DNA of 57,004 nt from Brachionus koreanus (lineage: Eukaryota > Rotifera > Eurotatoria > Ploima > Brachionidae), in assembly GCA_016987375.1 (NCBI GenBank), contig PJRA01000030.1:150081-207084 (forward strand), written 5' to 3'. Each line of letters starts with the position of its first letter. Positions within the stretch are counted from its first letter, which is position 1. The position numbers were made by a program, and so were the translations under genes. The notes beneath the pieces were generated by a model that was given only the letters and a program-made list of their open reading frames with translations, searched no databases and was not told the DNA's origin. Below are positions 21,301 to 33,700 of this stretch, in pieces.

Positions 21301-24300
21301 GGGTCAAAATAGAAGGAGGCTTTACAGTTTATAAACATTTTAATTAAAAGATGCTCCGCATGGATAAGGTAATAAATGTATAAAAATGATAACAAAATTA
21401 ATTAAATACAAAATGATCCATAAAATAATTTTTTTTAGACTAAAAAACAGATCTTTTGATTAGACGACATAAATATTTACAAAAATTCAAATCTATCTAT
21501 CTGTTATTAGATAGATCGTATCTTAATTCAAATTAGAACTAAGATACGAACTAAGACTGAATTATAAGTACCCACTCCTTGTTGAAACATAAAAATAAAG
21601 TTTCGTAAATAGTGAATAAACATTGAAAGTTATTTAGAATTATTATGTGAAAAATTGTAATGAACTTAAAATAGAATAAAAAATATTTCGTTTTCGTTAG
21701 GTAAATAAAATCGAATGGAAAAATCGAAAGTTAATTCTAAGGCGGAACTTGAATATTTTTCAAACAGTACCCAAAATTTGATTTTTGTTTTAAAAAAATG
21801 TTTATGTTTTTTTTAAATTTTATGTAAAAATAAATTTATGTGTTAATTAACAGTTTAAAAAATAAAATTATTTTTATGCTTCATTCACAATTTATATGTT
21901 TTATTAACATTTTTTATTAAAGATTCTAAGTTTCTTTAATCTAAAACCCGTTTTAGACCTACAGAAAAAAAACTTATTTAAATTAAAAATATTTTTTGTT
22001 TTTTTTTGTTCCAAAATTCACACTATTTATGCTTTTTAATGTATTTTAATCAAAAAAAAAAAAAATAGTTCAAAAAATAAAAATATAAAAATAAACAATT
22101 ACCACTGGCAAAACCCTGGGATAGAAGTAGTAATAGGTTGACTTGACATCCATGGACATCAATCGATACATTAAATAAGCCCGTTCATCAGTAGTAACAG
22201 TTTGAGAGCCAGAAATGGCATCTGATTTAAGTAAACTATTCGAGAATACGGGCAAAAGTTTTAAAGTTTCAGGCAAAATAAATTGACCTTTAGCTGGTGA
22301 ATTGGTGCAATGTTTGCGATAAGTAGCCAAAATATAAGATACTTGATTGATTAGATTATCTCTTATTGAATTAGGTGTTGAGACAGTAATCGATCTGCAT
22401 GCTAGTTTAGCCATGTAATTAATAATAGAATCGAGTTCACAAGACGAATAGACTTGAGAGTACTGGTTGCACACGGTTAAGCTTAAATTGTGAACTCGAA
22501 TCCTACGTTGACCAGACAATGATGTGTACAACAATGCTGCTTGAATATAAATTTTTCCATTTTCGTTCAACTTGTCATCATGCTTTAACTCAACTGCCAA
22601 CGAAGTTTGCTTATTGACACCAGCTAGTTCAATATCATTGCCATACATGCTAAAATTGCCGAGATAATCCACCGGTCTAATGCCTGTACTAGTTCTAACC
22701 TTCATGACAGCGTCAAAGGCCACTGTTTTCTCAATAGCATACTTCAAATCGTCGCACAAACGTTGTCCGTGCGTATCGGCCATAAAGAAATCATACTTGT
22801 AAATTTGACCGCTTGTCTTTCGGGTCAAATCACTCAATGTAGCCAAATCACAGTACTGATTAGGCATCAGAAATAGATCAACACTGCATCCATTTTCGAC
22901 ACATTTTTTGCCCAATTGAGCATAGTAGTCATTTTGAGGTGATAAAAGCGTTTTTTCTTTGTCTGTTCCGAGCAATTTTTTGTCGTCTCTCATTTTCAAT
23001 TGACCCGGTCCTAAACAATTTGGCAAATTTGTATGAAATAAGAAAAGCTTGCCGGCCAAATTTGTCGATTTGAGGGCTTCAATGCCGGCCTCAACTACAG
23101 GTCCGAGCAAAATCTCTGTCTCTTTGTTTTCTTGAAACATTGATGGCAACGAATCGAGCAAATTTTCAATTACACTGCGCGACTCATTATAACCAACCAA
23201 AAAACCATCCGATATGGGCACAAATACCTCTTCGACATCGCTCACAATCATCATTTGTGGAGCAGCTAGCGAGCTCTTTAGATTGTAAAAGTGAAGCTCT
23301 TTGTCATAAGTAACAAAGCCAACTTTAACATCTGATTGAACACCACCAGCTGCTGGATTAAGCAGGTCACGTGGCAAATTGGGTAAAATTACTTCTTTGA
23401 TGTATGGACACAGCATGTGCAAAAGACCACTGCGTATGCTGTTTATTGACACGTCGATCATAAATACGAAAGCTGGTGTCTGAGGTAGGGTCTGATTGCG
23501 ACAATAGTCTTTAGTCGCTGTGAATTCATACGAACCGCAGCAGAATTCGGCTCGTTCGTACGTGTCCACTCGTTTGCCCATATGATCCAAATGATTAAAG
23601 TACTCTTGTGGCACTTGGGTTATATCTTCGCAAAATGGACATTGAAATTTTTTACCACCGTCCAAAAATTGCATAAATGGACACATATATGCTTTGCATC
23701 GTTTGCATCTGACAGGTCCTATTTGTCCCATATCGCTCACTGGCGGATCGTTTTCCTCCTCGTTCAATTCGGCAAAAGGACTCAAGCTCAAAACTAATGG
23801 CAGTTTTGATTGCTTGAGCAAGTCTGAATTTGCAGGCACTGAATATATGCTAGAACGAATAAATCTTGGATTACAATTGCCCATATCTTTGCAAATAAAA
23901 TTAGTCGTAGTCAATGGTGGCATTTTGCCAGCTTCATTTGTTTCAAAATTTTGTCCTCCAAATTTGGACTCATTGGCCTCCATTACTTCGATCGGATTCG
24001 GTATTTGATCCATGTCCATTTTTTGCTGCGATTGTTGTTGTTCGTACATTGGTTGAGGAGGTTGATTTGGCACCATAGGCCTCGGATATTGGCCCGGAGC
24101 TCCTTGGGAATAGCCAGGCTGTAATTGATAAGCGCCATTTGGAGGATTGAATTGACCAGGTAGTGGTGGTTGTGATGGATAATTGTTCATTCCCATCGGA
24201 GCTTTTGTTTGTCCATTTTGTGGCGGTTGACTGTAAGGTTGATTAAAACCCATCGCTGGTGGAGCGTTCATAGTTGCTGGTTGAGAAGTAAAAGTGCCTG

Positions 24301-24913
24301 GTGACGGAGAAGGTTGGCTGTAACCCATTGGTGGTGGAGCGTTCATTGTCGGTGGTTGAGATGAAAAGGTCAATGGTGACGGAGAAGGTTGGCCGTAACC
24401 CATTTGCGGTGGAGCGTTCATAGTAGGTGGTTGAGAAGATAAAGCTGCTGGAGACTGCTGATGCTGGGATGATACTGAAGGAGGTCTGTTGAAATTAGGA
24501 GGAGGTTGAGAAACGATATTTTGTGCAGGTGGCTGAGAGTAAGCTGTTGTATGCTGTTGAGCAGGTGGTGGAGGTCGGGTGAACCCTGTTGGCGGCTGTG
24601 GATATCCGTTCGAAAGTTGGTTCATTGGCAATCTCTGCATTGGTGGCTGTTGATTAAAATTTGGAGATGCTCTGCTAGGCGGCTGGTTCAAAGATAGACC
24701 TGTCATTTGCTGTGACAAGTCAGTCGGCGGTCGTATCAGTGCTGGGTTAGTCATAGGTGCTTGGGCTGGTTGTGACGGTCTTGTAAATGCGGATGTTTGT
24801 GGGGGCAAGAACGCTGGATTCATTGGTGGCTTGTTATTGAATTGTGCTCCCATTGATGCCATTTCGTTCTGAGACGGCTGATTTGCCATCGGCTGATAGT
24901 TTGGTTGCATCAC
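18331..24913 (-). CDS. SEC24C: SEC24 COPII cargo-adaptor, SEC24C/D type
   Basis: Four exons, 24913-22103, 18860-18672, 18615-18526 and 18474-18331, all phase 0, encode 1077 residues (human SEC24C about 1094). SEC24 pairs with SEC23 in the inner COPII coat at ER exit sites and binds cargo signals. Residues 1-300 are disordered and Pro/Gln/Asn-rich, with three 25-residue repeats (SQPPTMNAPPQMGY type) at 160-228. The zinc finger has Cys403, 406, 425 and 428 (CKRC ... CPFC). The trunk (AFVFMIDVSINSIRSGLLHM), beta-sandwich and helical domains follow. The gelsolin-like end, GIYLLENGLVMYLWIG ... FGVSAVQQLN ... ISNLK-LTVV ... SYVEYLYHLHREI, lies in the three small exons, across a 3.24-kb intron (22102-18861) filled with repeats. 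The long ORF continues a few codons past the donor at 22102, which is read-through into the intron. The C versus D paralogue choice is uncertain. Confidence 0.93.
19668..19825 (+). repeat. Dispersed direct repeat (copy B), in the SEC24 intron
   Basis: Relative of 16456-16620; the shared CCCCATCTTGCATCAAGATG and TTCGAGAAAAAAATTAAAT blocks make the relation clear by eye. It lies in the large SEC24 intron. Confidence 0.7.
20478..22024. mobile_element. Possible composite DNA element bounded by GTGTGAATTTTGGAAC-type inverted ends
   Basis: The left end (AGTGTGAATTTT, then A/C-rich AAACAAAAACAAAAATTTTA) and the right end (reverse complement AGTGTGAATTTTGGAACAAA) belong to the same terminal family as the palindrome at 31978-32305 and the sequences at 52004 and 56860. 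About 65 bp inward remain alignable by eye. The interior shows no transposase and carries a nested MITE (20750-20974). It may be one 1.5-kb non-autonomous element or two solo ends. It lies in the SEC24 intron. Confidence 0.4.
20750..20974. mobile_element. TTAA-flanked MITE, piggyBac-like (copy 1)
   Basis: Starts TTAA-CACTAGAAACACCAAGCA and ends in the inverted TTTGGTGCCTCTAGTG-TTGA. The element is about 217 bp between the TTAA/TTGA flanks. It aligns over its length with the copy at 33795-33988 in reverse orientation. TTAA target duplication is the hallmark of the piggyBac superfamily; no transposase is present. The 61-codon ORF inside is not a gene. Confidence 0.7.
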
Positions 24914-26892
24914 GGAATTAGTCGAATATACTATGGAATAAATGACAATTTATTGTTGTATGCTAATAAAAAATTTCAAAAATTTATAAAGAATAGAAGT
25001 ATGAAATTTTAAATATAACACGTCAACATTATGATTTTAAATCGAACAAGCAAAAACTAAGAACGTATCAAGATTAGAGTTTTTTGCATGCATTCATATG
25101 AATGCAAATTTCAAAATAGAATATATAAAAGTGATTTTTCTTTTAGTTATTTTTTCTACTCATTTTTACTATGAATATTTTTGTAGTTCAGATAAGATAA
25201 ATAGGATTATGAATATGAGATTTTTTTTCTTATTAGCCACATCGATTATTTAGGCTTATAATCGATCAACTAGATTTTTTTTATTTATTTTATTCATGCA
25301 TTTATATTTAAAATCCAAGTTAAATTTTTTTTTGAAGCATATAGATTAATTATTTGATTAATTTTAATCGAAAAAGTTTTTTAAATTCCATCAAACAGAT
25401 TTCAAACTTAAATTGCAAAATTAACTTGCTTTTACCGCTCTGATCGAATAAGGAAAATAAAAAACCGATAACCATATTTTTTTCTAAGCGGAACAAAATA
25501 CATGAGCTTTATATTTTATGTAAAAAATCTAAAGAGAATTACTTAATAAAAGAATTTTTACTTTACAGATAAAATTCAAATAATTATATAAAAAAAATTT
25601 ATAAAAATCAATTTAATAACCTGTGAGTTAATTTATTTAGTAAATCTGTAAGTATTTTTTATTTGAATAATTGAAAAGGTGTTTGGAATATAAAATTAAA
25701 AAAGAAATAAAATAAGTGAAAAAAGATGAATGATTCAATTATTTAGGGTTAAAACCATAATAACAACTAAATTCTTTTAAACTTAACTTAAACTTAAATT
25801 TTAAACTTTTTTCAAGTTGTTGGTTTGTAAAGGGTACATTTAATTTTTTTTATTTGATATAAAAAATTAATTAGAGATTCAAAGACCAAAATGTAAAATT
25901 CAAAATTTTTAATATCATGAATGTTAAACAGTTATTGATTCAAGTATTTGTTCTTAATGCAAAAATTTTGTTTTTAAAGAGTATTTTGAGAAAATTAACA
26001 CACATTTGTAAAAAGATTTTTTTAAGAAGACGTGCACTAATAGTCGAAAAAACATGTTTAGTGCATGCTGAGACATAGACCTCAAACATGTTAAAAATAC
26101 TATTAAAGTGGAACTTGGGGATTAAACAAGGCATTAAATTAAAATTTTTAGTTACTAACTCTCAAATTACCAAAGTTTTTTATACTTTCAATTACCAGTC
26201 GTGTCATTTTTGACACCGAATTTATTTACAATAAAAAAGTAGACTTTTAAATGATTTTATTTTGAAATTTTTTAAAATCAATATGATCACGACTACGGTA
26301 TTTTTTCGAGTTCTGCGAGTTAGTTACATAATTTTATTGTATAAGTAAGTTGTAATTAAGACATAAACATTGTCAAATATGGCACGACTGGTAATTAAAG
26401 TATAACTTTTTTTATGTGAAAAAATTTTCAATTTTATTAAATTTTTTTTTTAAATTTCAAGATTTATGAATAATTTAAACATTCTTAAAAAAATTAGAAA
26501 AATAAGTTTAAATTCAATTATTTTATTGATAAACAGGTAAAAATGTCAAAAATGACATGGCGGTAATTAGAGTGTTAATAAATCGTTAATACTCAAAATA
26601 TTGGGTAAGTGCGGCTTAATTTAAAGTTAGAAAAATATCTTTTTAAAAAATTAGAGTTCAGGTGCTTTGTTTAAAAATAAGATACAAGAAAATAAAAAAT
26701 TTTAAAATAAGATAAAAAAGACTAAAAATATTTTAATATAACTAATTTTGTAAATTCTCAACAAATTTAATAAAAAATAAACTAATTTATTCAACCAATA
26801 AAAAATTTATTAAATCAAACAAACCATAATTAAAAAAAAACAAAATATATGTTTTTAAAGAAATAAAAATAAACCGTAATTTACCAAAAAAT
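24914..26892. other. Intergenic, with nested inverted repeats
   Basis: The upstream region of SEC24. No ORF with features. Foldback repeats at 26150-26580 are described separately. Confidence 0.5.
26178..26405. repeat. Foldback element with TTACCAGTCGTG arms
   Basis: The arms are ATACTTTCAATTACCAGTCG... (26180-26213) and its near reverse complement GGCACGACTGGTAATTAAAG (about 26370-26404). A third, weaker arm at 26545-26578 (GACATGGCGGTAATTAGAGT) pairs with 26155-26172, suggesting nested insertion. No coding capacity is seen. Confidence 0.65.
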
Positions 26893-27138
26893 TTAATTAA
26901 TTAATAAAAAATGTAATTTATATACAATCATTTTTTTTGTGCAACTGCTCGGACAATAATAACCTTTTTTCTTTTTCATTAAAGCGTTGTATTTTACACA
27001 TAATTTAGTAGTTTCAGTTTTTTCTGAGAATTTCGCTTTCTTTGAAGGGATTTCTAACTCATTATCACTTGATTCATTGAAAGATTCTTGTATTACATTT
27101 TCGGTCAATTGGACACAATCAGCCGGTTGAAACAAGAT
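26893..27138 (-). other. Isolated ORF, possible exon or transposase remnant
   Basis: A frame of about 80 codons opens right after an AACTAG acceptor-like site (27139-27140) and has no ATG near its start. It contains acidic and Ser-rich residues, a basic KKAKF patch and a CVKYNALMKKKKGYYC segment with two further cysteines that might bind zinc. A donor-like GTATAT lies near its end. No partner exon was found on either side, and I do not recognise it. An orphan exon or a decayed transposon zinc-binding domain are both possible. Confidence 0.25.
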
Positions 27139-27739
27139 CTAGTTTTTTTTTTAAAAAATACAAGATTCGATTTAAAGGGCAGGGTTGAATTTTAGGAATC
27201 ATTAATTATAATTATTTTTTTTTATTTTTTGAAACTTTCCTCCTTCCTAATGGCTTTAATATTGAATAGTAACATTGTTAGTTTTTTGTTCTTGTTTATG
27301 ACTTTAATGATGATGACGCAATTGTTGATTTTTATGAGGAAGATCAATTTTTAACTTATAATCGTTAAATTTTAAAAAAAATATTTTTATTAATTTTTTT
27401 GCTACTAAAAAAAAATAAATTTGCTACTACAATATTTAATATACTTTTTGATTATAGCATTTTTGAAATTCTTACTTTTACTCATATTATATGCTAAAAA
27501 AAACAGAATCAAATGCTCTTAGTCGATCTTTGAATGAAATTCAATAGTCGATCTTGGTATAATTTCGCCAACAATGATTTTTTTCAAAATCTATTAAAGC
27601 ATTTTTCTAAATATCCTTTATCTAAATTTTTTACATTTTTATATTTTTTTTTAATTCAAAAACACACTTGAAATTAAGCTGCAAAAACAAGCCTGCATTT
27701 TTTAAAATTCAATTTATTTGTTAACAAAAAAATTTGCTA

Positions 27740-30700
27740 TTAAATGCTCCCTGGTGGATAATATATATTAGCTTTAACGCTTAGAGGAGGGAGAAATAAG
27801 CGATTAGGTTGTCGTTGCATACCATAAGTTCGAGTTGCACTCAACATGTGTCTCCATTGAAGCTTCATATAATCATGTTTCATAGTCAGCAATTGATGAT
27901 AAAGTCGTCTTTTCAAAGCTCGGTTTTGTACTGTATCATCAGATTTGAAAATTGGCCAAGAATTCAAAGCACTTTTCTGAAGGTCTTGCTTCGAATATTG
28001 ATTAAAATTTGGTCTAAACTGATTTGCTCTGTAAAAAAAAATTTCTAAATCAATAAATTAATTAAAAAATTTTGATTACTTTTTTTCATTTAACTGCTTA
28101 TTATTGATATTAAGAGATTTTTTCAAATCGAGTTTGGTTTCATTGAAATTAACACCATTTATTTGACACTTAGGCGTTTTTGTTCTTTTTTGTCTAAATT
28201 TTCTTGAAGAGCTAATGACCATAGCCAATTTTTGCATCACAGGATCGTTCCAAATTAATGGTAAAATTCGCTGCGGAATCCGAGAATGCAAGTTATTTAA
28301 ATAATTCTTTAGACTTGTGTTAATTGTTCTGTAAAAATGATTCAAATTTTGAGCATCATAAGAGATAAGCACTATTTTGAAAAATAATTAAAATAAAAGG
28401 CAAAAATTAGCATTTAATTTTACATTTGTTTATTAGGAATAAATGATTTAGTTCAATGTCGCTTATTTTGGCAGTATTTCTTCCAAAATTATTTTGTTTT
28501 CTCAAATGTCTGTTGTGTATTTGTCTAACAGGATAAATATTATTTGGAACTGTTTCAGTTAGTGTGGTTTTTAACGAATCTAAGTTTGAATTAGCTGGAG
28601 TTAAAGGTATTTTAGACGAATTTTTCTCTAAATTTGTGTTCTGACGAAGAGACATCTTGGAATTATAAGAGTGAACGACTAGAAAATCGTTAAAATAAGG
28701 TATTGGAACAAATGATTCTTGTTTTAAAAATGAACTTTGTGGCAGGAGTTTTTCATAGTGCTTATGTAAATCAAGACCTCTTATAACTAAGAATAAAAAA
28801 TAATAAAAAAAAATTCTTTTTTTTCGAACTAAAAATTTTACTTAGACATTCTAATAATTGATTGTATTCAATATCACGAATTTTTTTATTCTGATTTGAT
28901 TTTCTAAACTTGTAATTTTCGTAATTAGACTTGAGATCGACTGGCTCCATAATGTGACCTTTTTCGTCATTGCTTGTATCAATTGAATTATATTTTCGAA
29001 TAAAATCTTTACTTAATTTTTTCAAATGTTCTGTATCGACCATTACAACTCTTTTGGTTATTCCGGCCAAAATTTCTTGTGATTTTTTGGCTCGTTTATG
29101 CTCAGCCAAAATCTGATCAGTAGAATCTGATCGGTAACTGTGCTTATAGTTAAAATCTTTTGGCGAAATTTGACCAAGTTTTTCTGTGTCAGACGAAAAC
29201 ATTTTCACAGTCTTGTATTCATACTCTTGGTTGTCCGAGCCTTCGTCTTCTTCTTCATTATCTTCCTCAAATTCATCAAATCGATTTTCGCGTTCATTTT
29301 CATCTTCGATAAATTGATCAATTTTTTCAATTTTATCAATCGAAGAGGTACTAATTGATTTCTCTAATTTTATTTTTTCATTATTTTTATCATAAATTTT
29401 ATTTTTTTCATTATTTTCCATAGAATCTGTAGTTTTGACTTCATCATTAGACTTAGTTGTGTCAGGTAAATCCAGTTGTTTATTATCTTCAATTTTCTTA
29501 TTTACTAGGCGATCATTTTTGAATATTTTATCTTCATTCCAATTCTGTTTACGATACAAATCCCAAGTTTTTTTATTTGTGGGCAAAAGATTTGACAAGC
29601 TTCTCTTAAGCATGCCTTGACTAAGCCTGATTTTTTCATCTTTTGATTGATCATCTTTTAATTTAATTCTCGTATATTCATTCTTATTCGTATCTTGTGT
29701 TGGATTTTTCGCTTTTTTCTTGGCCACTCTAATCACATTCTCAATATCGTCTTTTTGAGATCTAATACTGCTCTGTACAACCTTTTCGCGTTCATCAATA
29801 TTTTTTGTTTTTGGCCTTGTTGAATTTGTTTGTTTAGAAAAAGTTTTTTCTTCCAAAACTTAAAATATGAAATAAGTTTTATTTATAGCTAAATAATTAT
29901 TAAATTAAATTTTAAAATTATTATTAAATTTTGCTTTTTTTTTGTTAAATAATTTAATTAATAACATGCGACAAAAATTAATTTTTTTTATTGCAAAAAT
30001 ATTAAGTAATTTTTCTCTTAATAACTTTATTTTGTCTAAAATAAACTTTTTTTTATTAAAAATCCTATTTTATAATACTGCTATTCCTTGAAAATACTTT
30101 TTCAAATTTAAAATTCACTCTCTATTTGATCAGTGGCGTGATTCTTTTGAAATATGTTCTTTGTGGTAACAAGAGGAAATTATGAAAGTCAATACAAATG
30201 GAACAAGAATATTCCCTTTAAGATAAAGTTAAAATTTTCAATAATAAATTATCTCTTAAAAATATTTGAAATGCACTTTTTTTACTTCTAGTCTAAATAT
30301 ATTTAATGTTCTTAAGAAAATTCTTAAAATAATCTCAATTACGTTTGTCATCTAAATGAGAAAAAATTGGTCAATTTTCAAACTTTTACTTTTTGCTGAA
30401 AAAATTTACAGTTTGATTTTCCTAAATTGAGTAAATTTTTACATACTTTTTGTTTTTTTTTTTTAATATATAATTAAAATAATAGAATAAATATATTCAA
30501 AATAACTATGTACCAAAATTTTTTAAGACTATTTTTTTAAACTGAAACAAAATTGTTTCTGATTCATAAAGAGTATTTCTTAGTGGACTATGGTAAGGTC
30601 TAAATAGAATTTATTATTGAAAAGAAATTTCGGACAGTTTAGGCGCTAAATTTTTCAATAAATACAGGATTTTCGGGGCACTTTTAATCAAGTAAATATG

Positions 30701-33700
30701 GTAAGTGTGATTTAGGAGCATCGTTTCTGATATTTTTTTTATTAATTAGTACTTCTAAAAGTTTGTATGGTCGAATGATTTGTGCGTTAGTCATGCATTA
30801 GATGATCAAGGGTTCAAAATTCGATGAAGAAATATTCAAAATATCTCCGCAGTATTGGGTAATAATAGCAATGAAGATATTCAACACAATGCAGGTATCC
30901 CTGTGTTAGATCAGAGTCATTACTTAAAATTGTACATAAAAATAAGTTAAGAGCCTCCTGATTATTATCTTTTTGTCCGAATTAAGTGAAATTTTACAAG
31001 ATTCTTTTTACCATAGAATATTTGAAAAGGTAAAATTTTTGATCATTTAGTTCTTTTTGCCCAAGGCATTCTGAAATTTCATACAAAACTTCCAATACAA
31101 GGAGTAAAAAATTTTATAACTCTTGTTTTAATAGTCATAAATTTGTTTGGCAGATGAAACAAAGTGAAACAACTGTTGTTTCACTCATTGTGCAAGTCTG
31201 CAAAATCTGTGCAAATTGATTGCGATATATTTCAATATTATTATATTGAGTGGAATTTTGCAACAGTTGTTTCACTTTGTTTCATCTGCAGAACAAATTT
31301 ATGACTATTAAAAGAAGAGTTAAGAGATTTTTTACTTTTTGTATTGGAAGTTTTGTATGAAATTTCACACGATCTTTGCTCAAAAATTTTAAATGTGAAA
31401 CTTCATTCCATTGTATGTTAAAATTCAAATTTGAAAGTTATAAAATTTAAAAGACTGTGTATATTGCATTGGAATGAAGCTGGACATTTAAATTTTTTGA
31501 GCAAAAAGAGATAAACGATCAAAAATTTTACATGTCAAAAGTGTTAGATTCAGATTTTATTTAAATTATTATTTTTTAACTTTTTTTTTATTAACTTTTA
31601 ATTTTATTCTTCATAAATATGAAATACAATTAAATTTCTTTAAATGTTTAGCTTTTAAAAATGTCTTCCAAAGAGTACAAATAAAAAAAAACATATAAAC
31701 TAGAGAATCAAATGATTATGATTTGAAAATTTAAAATTTCTACTTGTGGGTTAACATATGAGGCCATTCATCCTAAAAAAACGCCATACTTAATAGCAAA
31801 ATTATAATTTTTAAAACTTAAAAATTTTTTAAATGAGATATTTTCTGTGGTAAAGTAAAACATTCTCGGTTTAATTAGATACAATTTTTTAACTCTCAGT
31901 TTTTTTATTTTCCAAAACAAATGAATAAAATCATTGTTGTTTTGCCTAAACTTTACTAATGATAAAAATAAGGGAGCGTGAATTTTGGAACAAAAGACAA
32001 AAACAAAATTTTAAATTTGAAATAAATTTTTTATTTTGACTTTAAAACTTGATCTGCAAATTGTATCAGCTGATACATAGTTGATGTCACACAAAATCAG
32101 AGTGTGCAAAAATTCTGCAATTCAATTTTTAAAATTTCTCAATACATTTAGTTTTTTCAGAGTTGCAAAGATTTTGCACACTCTGATTTTGTGTGACATC
32201 AACTATGTATCAGCTGATACAATTTGCAGATCAAGTTTTAAAGTCAAAATAAAAAATTTATTTCAAATTTAAAATTTTGTTTTTGTCTTTTGTTCCAAAA
32301 TTCACACTGCCTAAAAATAACGGATCGTTTATTTCCATCTTTTTAGGGTTATGGATTGAATTTAATTTTTATACTTAAATTTTTTTTTTATATTATGATA
32401 TTGTTGATGCTAGAAAAAAATAGATAAAATGATAAAATAATTCAAAAAGTAAGCTATAAATGTAAATTCTTTAAAAAAAACTACCTCTATTTTTTAATTA
32501 ACTAATTTCTTTTAATCTTAGCATTTATTTTTCTTCCATTTTATAAAGTTTTACTAAACGAAAATTTTAATTAACAAATATAATTACTTGTTTGTTCCTT
32601 AAGCTTTTTTTCAAATTCTTTAGCTTCTTTTCTAACTTTCTTTTTCTTCTTTTCAGACTTTTCATCAGAATTTTCTTTATTTTTTTTAGAACTTTTTTCT
32701 TTTGATTTGCTTTTCGTTTTTAGCTTTGATGCAGATCGTGATCTAATGGCAGACTTTATGTCTCTTATTACGACATCAGACCCTTTGAGCTCTTTTAATT
32801 CGTCAATAGTTATATCAGGCTTTGATTTATAATAAGCCAAAGCATCTGACCAAGGTAAAATGAAATTTTTGGTTAAACAAAACTCAGTCAATTCATTCAA
32901 ATCTTTAGGAGATAAGAATCGTTCAAGAATTGACTTGGCTGTCGACATAGTTTGTTTACGATTTATTTCGAAAGTAGCAGATCTAAGCAATTCTGTTAGA
33001 ATATTTTCATGAATTTGCTTATTTTGAGTCACAGATAGGTATTTATCCAGGTTTTCCATGTCTATATTTCTCAACTGGTCTGGAGCCTTAGCATCCATAT
33101 TATTATTGATTAGCCCGTTTACAATCTCGATCTCCCAATCTGTATTAATTAATTTGAATTCACTTTATACGAATAAATTTTTTTTCAGAAATTTATTTAT
33201 AAAATTTTAGATTACTCACTCAAATAGGGATTTTAAGTAGTTGCACAATTTTTCATAGAAAATTTTTGATTTTACTGTTCGTAAAGATTTCAGTAGATAT
33301 TCTAGATAATCTTTTAAGGTTTTAAGATCATCTTTAACGCTCTGAGGTATCCAATCTTCTCTCTGTAACTGCTTGAAAATCTCGCTATTTGTCTCATCTT
33401 CCACATGATAGATTCGATTTTTTCGCTCAAGTTCCAATTGATTTTCAATTTCAATTTCTTCAATAAACTTACTTAAACGAAACCGATTCAATTTTTTGTA
33501 CTTTGGGTTCTAAAAAAAGGGTAAAAACAATTTTAGTTTCTATAAAAACTGAGTTTTTATTTATCGAAAAAAATTAAATTTAATGTTTCCAATTTTAATT
33601 TTAAAAACTTCACTTGTATATTTTAATTAACATCAATGTATTATTCCAAGTCCTCCTGGTAACACAAAGTGTTCTCATTTCAAAAATGGACTTATTTAAA

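Noticed and set aside
22070..22102. Native C-terminus of SEC24 ending VVIVYFYIFIF
   Set aside because: These codons follow a GT donor, and the true gelsolin-like C-terminus is encoded at 18860-18331.
32081..32272. 63-codon ORF
   Set aside because: It is the palindromic MITE read across its centre; composition and symmetry explain it.
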